A DNA stretch of 10,158 nucleotides from Candidatus Faecivivens stercoripullorum (GTDB lineage Bacteria > Bacillota > Clostridia > Oscillospirales > Ruminococcaceae). The notes under the pieces are model-generated. The model did no database searches and was not told the DNA's origin. It was given only the letters and a program-made list of their open reading frames with translations. The DNA lies in contig DVLW01000100.1 in assembly GCA_018715285.1 (NCBI GenBank), positions 1 to 10,158 of the forward strand. The letters are read 5' to 3'. Of the stretch, positions 5,351 to 10,158 are shown one piece after another; the first letter of the stretch is position 1, and each line of letters starts with the position of its first letter. The translations under genes and the position numbers were made by a program.

Positions 5351-6580
5351 TCAGCAGCACTGTGCCACCGCAAATGCCGTCGAAAAGGCAATCTGCAAAT
5401 TAAATCCGCCGGTATAACCGTCCACATCCAGAATCTCACCAGCGAAATACAGTCCCGGCAGCAATCTCGATTCCATTGTCGCCGGATTGACCTCCTTGAC
5501 CTGTACGCCGCCGCGGGTGACAATTGCTTCTTCGACCGGTCTGAAACCAGTCGGTGTCAGCGGGAACGCCTTGAGCAGTCCGACCAGTGCAGCCCGCTCT
5601 TCCTTTGTGATATCCCGTACCTTCTGGTCAAACGGGATTCCGGCACGGCGCAGCGCAACCGGAATCAGCTTTCTGGGCAGGAGCGCACCGAGTGCATTGA
5701 TAATATCCCGGTTAAGGTTTTCGGAGAAGTCGCGGAGCAGCCGTTTATCCAGCTGCTGCAAGGTCAGTCCCGGCTTGAGGTCGATCAGCAGCTGGTACTT
5801 TTTCTTGCCCATCGACCGGATATGCGCCGAAGCCGACAGCACCAGCGGTCCGCTGACCCCGAAATGGGTAAACAGCATCTCGCCGAGTTCCGAATAGATT
5901 TCCTTGCCGTTTTCAGTGACAGTCAGCGTCACATTGCGCAGTGACAGCCCCATCATATCCCGCGGATCTTTTTCTGCCGTCAGGATGGGAATCAGTGAAG
6001 CCGACGGCGGGACAATGGTATGTCCGGCCTGTTTGGCAAGTTTATAGCCGCTTCCGTCCGAACCGGTGACCGGATAGGACGCACCACCGCAGGCCAACAG
6101 CACCGCATTTCCATGGTATTCCTTCCCATCAGAGCACAAAACGCCGGTGATTTTTTCATCCGCTGTCAGCAGCTTTTCGACCATTCCCTGCTGCAAATGT
6201 ACGCCGGCTTTTTTCATCTCCCGCATCAGCGCTTCCAGAATATCCGCTGCCTTATCCGACACCGGAAAAACACGGTTGCCGCGCTCGGTCTTGAGCGGAA
6301 CGCCTGCATCCTCAAAAAACGCCATCGTATCCTGGGTATCAAACCGCGAAAATGCCGAATACAGAAACCGCGGATTTTCCGGGATATTGGCAAGCAGCGT
6401 TTCCCGATCGCAGTTATTGGTGACATTGCAGCGTCCCTTACCGGTAATCAGCAGCTTTCTTCCCGTCTTTTCCCCACGTTCCAGCAGCAGCACGCTTTTT
6501 CCAAGCCTTCCGGCCTGTACCGCCGCCATCATCCCGGCAGCACCGCCGCCGACTACAATCAGATCATATTCCAAAGCCAT
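5351..6580 (-). CDS. HI0933/BaiN-family NAD(P)/FAD-dependent oxidoreductase
   Basis: Flavoprotein of the HI0933 family (also called YhiN, BaiN or aminoacetone oxidase family), 409 aa, normal for the family. The N-terminal FAD dinucleotide fold shows IVVGGGAAGMMAA with GxGxxG at G11/G13/G16, a ribose-binding acidic E34 in LLLERG, and the diagnostic GRKLLITGKGRCNVTNN (40-56). The C-terminus has GLYFAGEILDVDGYTGGFN followed by LQIAFSTA, which closes the FAD site. One member was implicated in bile-acid reduction in Clostridium scindens, but most members have no proven substrate, so I infer only a redox enzyme. The ATG at 6580 is the conventional start, yet AAGGAG is only 2 nt before it and sits 8 nt before a TTG two codons later, so initiation at TTG (6574) is plausible. 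It is first in the tight flavoprotein-RdgB-trmO cluster. Confidence 0.88.
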   Translation of the reverse strand: MALEYDLIVVGGGAAGMMAAVQAGRLGKSVLLLERGEKTGRKLLITGKGRCNVTNNCDRETLLANIPENPRFLYSAFSRFDTQDTMAFFEDAGVPLKTERGNRVFPVSDKAADILEALMREMKKAGVHLQQGMVEKLLTADEKITGVLCSDGKEYHGNAVLLACGGASYPVTGSDGSGYKLAKQAGHTIVPPSASLIPILTAEKDPRDMMGLSLRNVTLTVTENGKEIYSELGEMLFTHFGVSGPLVLSASAHIRSMGKKKYQLLIDLKPGLTLQQLDKRLLRDFSENLNRDIINALGALLPRKLIPVALRRAGIPFDQKVRDITKEERAALVGLLKAFPLTPTGFRPVEEAIVTRGGVQVKEVNPATMESRLLPGLYFAGEILDVDGYTGGFNLQIAFSTAFAVAQCC

Positions 6581-6608
6581 CGCTCCTTGTCTCCATCCGT
6601 AAACATAA

Positions 6609-6639
6609 GGCACAGCCGCCTGTTTGTGACAGCTGTGCC
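6609..6639 (-). terminator. Hairpin between the RpiR gene and the flavoprotein gene
   Basis: On the minus strand GGCACAGC (6639-6632) and GCTGTGCC (6616-6609) form a perfect 8-bp stem with a 15-nt loop, 23 nt after the RpiR stop. The following bases TTATGTTTAC are only moderately T-rich. It may be a leaky terminator that reduces expression of the flavoprotein operon from the RpiR promoter. I see no clear separate promoter between the hairpin and the flavoprotein start. Confidence 0.5.
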
Positions 6640-6662
6640 GAAAACACTTACTTTACAGTTGT

Positions 6663-7541
6663 TTATCGTCCGGGCAGACCCGCATCCGGTGCCGGTCCCT
6701 GATAAACATTATACTCCGACCAGATTTCTTCCAGCCGGTTGAAGGTCTGGGTAACCTCTTCTTCCTTGCGCAGTCCGACCGCGACGATCAGCGCGTTGAC
6801 AACCGAAAAGGGTGCGACCAGCGAATCAACAAACGAGGTCATATCGCTGCGTGCCGCCAGCAGAATCTCAGCAGCCTTTGCAAGCGGAGAACCTGCGCCG
6901 TCGGTAATCGCGATGACTTTGGCTCCAGCGTCAGCCGCAAACCGGCAGGCCTTGACGGTAAGGGTCGAATAACGCGGGAAGCTGATACCGATCAGCACGT
7001 CATCCCGGTTGATGCGGACCATCTGTTCATACAATTCGCTCGACGACGAGGTATGCACCAGCCGGACATTGGAAAACATCAGTCCAAAATAATAATCGAT
7101 AAACTTTGCAAGAGACCCGGCGCTCCGGTCACCGATCACATAAATCGTCCGTGCCTCGGCAATCGCATCGACAGCCCGGTCAAAATCTTCCTTGGAAATC
7201 TCCTCAAGGGTATGGCGAATCTTATCGATATCAAACGAAAGCACCTTATCCAGTACATCACCGCCGCCAATCCGGTCCTGTGTGACTGCAATCCGCTGGA
7301 CGCTGGTCAGCTGGGTTTTGATTACCTGCTGCAAAGCACGGGATAATTCAGGATAACCGCCAAATCCGAGCTCATACGCAAAACGAACGACGGTTGATTC
7401 ACTGACGCCAACCGTCGCTCCCATCTTTGCCGCCGTCATAAACGCCGCTTTATCGGTGTGGCTGGTAATAAAATCCGCGATCCTTTTCTGACCCTTTGAA
7501 AAAGTAGGACGCGCCTGGGTAATCTTGTCCAAAATATCCAT
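6663..7541 (-). CDS. MurR/RpiR-family transcriptional regulator (HTH + SIS)
   Basis: DNA-binding regulator of the RpiR/MurR family, 292 aa. Residues 1-77 are the HTH_6 domain: FSKGQKRIADFITSH (14-28), then the turn and recognition helix in VGVSESTVVRFAYELGFGGY (44-63). Residues about 120-265 form a SIS sugar-phosphate-binding domain, with IYVIGDRSAGSLAKF (133-147), VHTSSSSEL and LIGISFPRYS (183-192), where Ser/Thr residues bind phosphosugars in relatives. Effector and regulon are unknown; no sugar-catabolic genes adjoin it here. The ATG at 7541 begins the usual family N-terminus (MDILDKI) with AAAGG about 11 nt upstream; the upstream extension to 7628 would need a TTG start lying in the -35 box and is rejected. 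It is the first gene of the minus-strand cluster that continues into the flavoprotein and has its own promoter. Confidence 0.9.
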   Translation of the reverse strand: MDILDKITQARPTFSKGQKRIADFITSHTDKAAFMTAAKMGATVGVSESTVVRFAYELGFGGYPELSRALQQVIKTQLTSVQRIAVTQDRIGGGDVLDKVLSFDIDKIRHTLEEISKEDFDRAVDAIAEARTIYVIGDRSAGSLAKFIDYYFGLMFSNVRLVHTSSSSELYEQMVRINRDDVLIGISFPRYSTLTVKACRFAADAGAKVIAITDGAGSPLAKAAEILLAARSDMTSFVDSLVAPFSVVNALIVAVGLRKEEEVTQTFNRLEEIWSEYNVYQGPAPDAGLPGR

Positions 7542-7599
7542 TGTATTTTCTGCCTTTCCGTTCTCCACGCACAGATGCCCGCGGAAATAATCTGCATCT

Positions 7600-7628
7600 A
7601 TTATAACAACAACTTTCGCGTTTTGCAA
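7600..7628 (-). promoter_or_regulatory. Promoter of the RpiR-type regulator gene
   Basis: On the minus strand TTGCAA (7628-7623) and TATAAT (7605-7600) are separated by 17 nt. Transcription would begin near 7593, about 50 nt before the ATG at 7541. AGATGC/GCATCT arms (7573-7578 and 7594-7599) flank the start site and could fold in the leader or bind protein. Confidence 0.72.
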
Positions 7629-7652
7629 GAGATTTTACCAAGAACTGCAAAA
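7621..7652. repeat. Inverted repeat overlapping the RpiR -35 box
   Basis: TTTTGCA (7621-7627) and TGCAAAA (7646-7652) form a perfect 7-bp inverted repeat with an 18-nt centre; the left arm overlaps the -35 element. Further upstream, nested GGATAA/TTATCC (7669-7674, 7693-7698) and AAATT/AATTT (7680-7684, 7690-7694) add symmetry. RpiR-family proteins often bind palindromes at their own promoter, so autoregulation is possible. The region is AT-rich, so chance is a real alternative. Confidence 0.3.
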
Positions 7653-7734
7653 ATAAACCCATTTTTCCGGATAATACAAAAATTTCTGCAATTTATCCTT
7701 CAAAACTGCACATCATCTGCGCCGCGCAGACAAA

Positions 7735-7762
7735 ACCGCCTGCGGTTTATACCACAGGCGGT
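7735..7762 (-). terminator. Strong terminator downstream of the acyl-CoA synthetase gene
   Basis: The arms ACCGCCTGTGG (7762-7752, minus) and CCGCAGGCGGT (7745-7735) pair as an 11-bp stem with one G-T wobble and a 6-nt loop. The stem is followed by a short T-run on the minus strand and flanked by a longer T-rich tract on the plus side (7766-7780), so it may work in both directions. It lies 46 nt after the synthetase stop and isolates that gene from the RpiR unit. Confidence 0.8.
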
Positions 7763-7807
7763 ACTGTTTTTGTTTTCTTTGCAATGACTGTCCGGGACAG
7801 ACAGCGA

Positions 7808-9487
7808 TTAAGACTGCTGTGTTTTGCCCGACTTACGCAGTTCAACACGGCGAATCTTGCCGCTGATGGTTTTGGGCAGCTCATCGACAAATTCGATCAC
7901 ACGCGGATATTTATAAGGCGCGGTCTGTTTTTTGACATAGGTCTGAATCTCTTTTGCCAGTTCATCAGACGGCGTATAACCCTTTGCCAGGACAATCGTC
8001 GCTTTTACGACGGTACCGCGAACCGGGTCAGGCACACCGGTAACACCGCATTCCAGTACCTGCGGCAGTTCCATCAGAACGCTTTCGATCTCAAACGGCC
8101 CGATACGATAGCCGGAAGACTTGATAACATCATCCGTCCGTCCGACATACCAGAAAAATCCGTCCTCGTCCTTCCATGCGGTATCACAGGTATGATAATA
8201 TCCGTCATGCCAGACGTCTTCGGTTTTAGCCGCTTCGGGGTCGCCGCCGTCATAATACTTCTGGAACATGCCAATCGGATGCACGCCTTCAGGCGTACGG
8301 ACGACGATTTCACCTGTCTCACCGGGAGGCAGCGGCTGGTCGTTTTCATCGACAATATCCACGTCATACAGCGGAGAAGCCTTGCCAAGCGAACCGACCT
8401 TTTCATCTTTCGCACCGACAAAGTTGCCCATCAGGACGGTCGTTTCAGTCTGACCGAACGCTTCGTGAATCCGCAGGCCGGTTTTCTGCTCAAACTGACG
8501 GAATACCTCCGGGTTGAGCGCCTCACCTGCTGTCGTGACATATTTAAGGGAAGAAAGGTCGTAATTTTCCAATCCTTCCTTAATCAGGAAGCGATAGATA
8601 GTCGGCGGTGCACAGAAAGTGGTAATCCGGTATTCCTGAATCTTTGCCAGCAGGTCAGCCGGAATAAACCGGTCGAAGTCGTAGACAAAAATTCCAGCGC
8701 CCAAGAACCACTGACCATACAGTTTTCCCCAGACCGATTTTGCCCATCCAGTCTCGGAAACGGTCAGATGCAGCCCATCCGGGTCGACATTGTGCCAGTA
8801 CTTGGCGGTCACGATATGGGCAATCGGATAGGTATGGTCATGGCAGACCATCTTGGGATATCCGGTCGTACCGGAAGTAAAGTACAAAAGCAGTGTATCG
8901 ATTGCCAGCGTCTCCATCCGCTGCGTCATCGGCGCGGTCTCTTCGATCATCGCATCAAACGGCAGCCAGCCTTCCCGCTCACCGCGGACAATAAACCGGG
9001 TGCGGATATCCGGATAATCCTTCATCGCACCTTCCACATGCTGGCAGACATCGTCCTCAGCACTGGCGACAATCGCCGTCACGCCGGCACTCTTGAACCG
9101 GTACAGGAAATCTTTGGCGGTCAGCAGATGGGTTGCCGGAATCGCAATTGCGCCCAGCTTATGCAGTCCCAGAATCGCAAACCAGAACTGGTAATGCCGT
9201 TTGAGTACCAGCATGACCCGGTCACCGCGGCAGATACCCTGTTCCTTAAAAAGGGCTGCGGCACGGGAAGCGTACTCGCTGATCTCTCCAAAGGTGAAGC
9301 TGCGCTGTTCACCCGCGACATTGCACCAGACCATAGCGCGGCGCTCAGGTTCATTGCGGGCGATCTCATCGATTACATCGTAAGCGAAGTTAAAGTGTTC
9401 ATCATACACCGGTTCAAAGTGCTGGATGACACCATCCTCGTTAAAACTCTCCCTGCAAAATTTCTGATGCAGCAGCTTCATATCCAT
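7808..9487 (-). CDS. AMP-binding acyl-CoA synthetase (medium-chain/acetyl-CoA synthetase-like)
   Basis: Adenylate-forming enzyme of the ANL superfamily, 559 aa, which activates a carboxylic acid to its acyl-CoA through an acyl-AMP intermediate. Core motifs are intact: LYFTSGTTGYPK P-loop (201-212), TTAGEAL (318-324), HEAFGQTETT (341-350), the hinge region YVGRTDDVIKSSGYRIGPFE (447-466), and the C-terminal PKTISGKIRR (538-547) with catalytic K544. The pattern fits the medium-chain acyl-CoA synthetase branch, but chain length cannot be fixed. No signal peptide; cytoplasmic. The ATG at 9487 is used because GGAGGAAAGG ends 10 nt upstream; sequence between there and 9601 is open in frame but looks like leader, not protein. 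It is a single-gene unit with its own promoter and terminator. Confidence 0.9.
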   Translation of the reverse strand: MDMKLLHQKFCRESFNEDGVIQHFEPVYDEHFNFAYDVIDEIARNEPERRAMVWCNVAGEQRSFTFGEISEYASRAAALFKEQGICRGDRVMLVLKRHYQFWFAILGLHKLGAIAIPATHLLTAKDFLYRFKSAGVTAIVASAEDDVCQHVEGAMKDYPDIRTRFIVRGEREGWLPFDAMIEETAPMTQRMETLAIDTLLLYFTSGTTGYPKMVCHDHTYPIAHIVTAKYWHNVDPDGLHLTVSETGWAKSVWGKLYGQWFLGAGIFVYDFDRFIPADLLAKIQEYRITTFCAPPTIYRFLIKEGLENYDLSSLKYVTTAGEALNPEVFRQFEQKTGLRIHEAFGQTETTVLMGNFVGAKDEKVGSLGKASPLYDVDIVDENDQPLPPGETGEIVVRTPEGVHPIGMFQKYYDGGDPEAAKTEDVWHDGYYHTCDTAWKDEDGFFWYVGRTDDVIKSSGYRIGPFEIESVLMELPQVLECGVTGVPDPVRGTVVKATIVLAKGYTPSDELAKEIQTYVKKQTAPYKYPRVIEFVDELPKTISGKIRRVELRKSGKTQQS

Positions 9488-9631
9488 AATTCCAAATCCT
9501 TTCCTCCGCCGGACAATCCATTTCAAACCATCCGGCATCAACAGGGAAGCCGCCGTCGATGTTGAAGGCTGTTTTACTGATGACCCATACGGCTTCCGCA
9601 ATCTCTTATATTCAAATGTATACTCATATAT

Positions 9632-9660
9632 ACTTTAATACCTTTAAAAGGATTTGTCAA
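9632..9660 (-). promoter_or_regulatory. Promoter of the acyl-CoA synthetase gene
   Basis: On the minus strand a consensus TTGACA (9660-9655) is followed after 17 nt by TAAAGT (9637-9632), a 4/6 match to the -10. Transcription would start near 9625, giving a leader of about 138 nt. The spacer contains the palindrome CCTTTAAAAGG (9641-9651), and an imperfect repeat TTGTCAAT/ATTGGACAA (9654-9661, 9667-9675) overlaps the -35; both are possible operator sites, unproven. Confidence 0.65.
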
Positions 9661-9729
9661 TGAGCGATTGGACAACACTGAAAAATTATGCAAATATTTT
9701 TTAGTACGGATTGCGGGTTATCCGACCGG

Positions 9730-9797
9730 GTGTGATACATCAGCTGGTGCTGAACATTACCGGCATGGCAAACTGTCAGCCCGGACAACGATCACAC
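9730..9797 (-). other. Structured region after the esterase gene
   Basis: GTGTGAT (9730-9736) and ATCACAC (9791-9797) are complementary arms enclosing smaller hairpins, such as TCAGC/GCTGA at 9739-9752 (14 nt with a 4-nt loop). The right arm abuts the esterase stop codon. There is no clear U-run after the left arm on the minus strand, so it is an uncertain 3'-end structure and not a confident terminator. Nothing coding is visible in 9661-9797. Confidence 0.25.
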
Positions 9798-10158
9798 TTA
9801 TTTTCTTACGTTGCCGCTGCTGATACCCTTCACCTGCTGGCCAAGCGGCAGCCAGTCGAGTGCACGCAGGATATATTCATCCCAGAACATCCAGTCATGT
9901 TTACCGGGACCTTCTTCCCAAGTGAGCGAAACGCCGTTTTCCCGCAGGAAATCACGGTATGCGCAGTTTTGTTCATACAGGAAATCCTCGGTACCGCAGC
10001 ACTGATAGATTTCAGGAATGGGTTTCCCCTCTTCCTTCAGTTTGAGCAGCAATGCACGATAATCCTTATCGCTTCCCTCCAGTTTGGACAGGTCACCGAA
10101 GACGCTCTGATAAAAACCGCGGCGATGGGTCGGCATCGGGTCATCCGGTGTGGAAGCC
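9798..10158 (-). CDS. Esterase D-type alpha/beta hydrolase, C-terminal part
   Basis: The 3' part of a gene running off the right edge; 119 residues are visible and the frame is open to the end of the window. The sequence resembles the C-terminal portion of esterase D/tributyrin-esterase-like serine hydrolases: IYQCCGTEDFLYEQN supplies a likely catalytic Asp, and EEGPGKHDWMFWDEYI the catalytic His, followed by ALDWLPL. The nucleophilic Ser and oxyanion hole lie outside the window, so activity and substrate (short-chain esters or acetylated/feruloylated sugars in relatives) cannot be judged. An internal ATG at 10136 is not the start. It is co-directional with the acyl-CoA synthetase but separated by 310 nt containing that gene's own promoter. 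Confidence 0.75.
   Translation of the reverse strand, partial: ASTPDDPMPTHRRGFYQSVFGDLSKLEGSDKDYRALLLKLKEEGKPIPEIYQCCGTEDFLYEQNCAYRDFLRENGVSLTWEEGPGKHDWMFWDEYILRALDWLPLGQQVKGISSGNVRK

Noticed and set aside
7542..7628. N-terminal extension of the RpiR-type regulator
   Set aside because: It needs a TTG that lies within the -35 box, upstream of the predicted transcription start; the protein from 7541 already has the complete HTH domain.
7784..9565. 593-codon plus-strand open frame antisense to the acyl-CoA synthetase
   Set aside because: The minus-strand frame encodes an intact enzyme with all ANL motifs; the plus frame has no recognisable domain and arises from stop-poor codon use on the other strand.
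9488..9601. N-terminal extension of the acyl-CoA synthetase
   Set aside because: The added residues are unlike the family, and the GGAGGAAAGG ribosome binding site falls inside the extension just before the ATG at 9487.
1..10158. Mobile elements, CRISPR arrays, tRNA/rRNA genes, known riboswitches
   Set aside because: I found no tandem repeat-spacer pattern, transposase or integrase motif, tRNA-like cloverleaf or recognisable riboswitch core when reading the sequence; this is a visual negative and not a covariance-model search.

Overview
The window looks like chromosomal DNA from a low-to-mid GC Gram-positive anaerobe, most likely a gut Clostridia member (Oscillospiraceae/Ruminococcaceae-like). 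The grounds are strong AGGAGG-type ribosome binding sites, sigma-A style promoters (TTGAAA or TTGACA, 17 nt, TATAAT-like), a small clostridial protein with an FTQLGDTL signature, and an HI0933/BaiN-type flavoprotein. I cannot name the species from sequence alone. The gene content is housekeeping and metabolic. I see no transposase, integrase, phage gene, CRISPR array, tRNA or rRNA.

Layout, left to right. A minus-strand family 4-like glycosyltransferase with a long acidic low-complexity tail (92-1786) ends in a short terminator (68-88). It is transcribed divergently from a plus-strand GH5-type glycoside hydrolase (2040-3722). The 253-nt spacer between them holds a promoter for each gene and two inverted repeats. 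The hydrolase is the only plus-strand gene, and its stop codon overlaps the end of a convergent 61-residue protein (3712-3897).

Upstream of that small gene on the minus strand is a compact cluster: RpiR-type regulator (6663-7541), BaiN-like flavoprotein (5351-6580), RdgB/HAM1-like nucleotide pyrophosphatase (4701-5336), TrmO tRNA methyltransferase (4006-4689), then the small protein. The last three enzyme genes are packed with gaps of 14 and 11 nt. A 17-bp hairpin that is uninterrupted only in minus-strand RNA separates trmO from the small gene.

Further right are an acyl-CoA synthetase (7808-9487), with its own promoter and a strong hairpin terminator, and the C-terminal end of an esterase D-type alpha/beta hydrolase running off the window (9798-10158). 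The genes do not form one obvious pathway. The flavoprotein, nucleotide-sanitation and tRNA-modification genes form a typical housekeeping operon. The glycosyltransferase/hydrolase pair may share regulation through the divergent region.

I did not find convincing evidence of a new biological system. The points most worth a second look are the acidic tail of the glycosyltransferase, the operator-like palindrome over its predicted transcription start, the strand-specific hairpin before the small conserved protein, and the divergent RdgB-like enzyme that lacks several family signatures.
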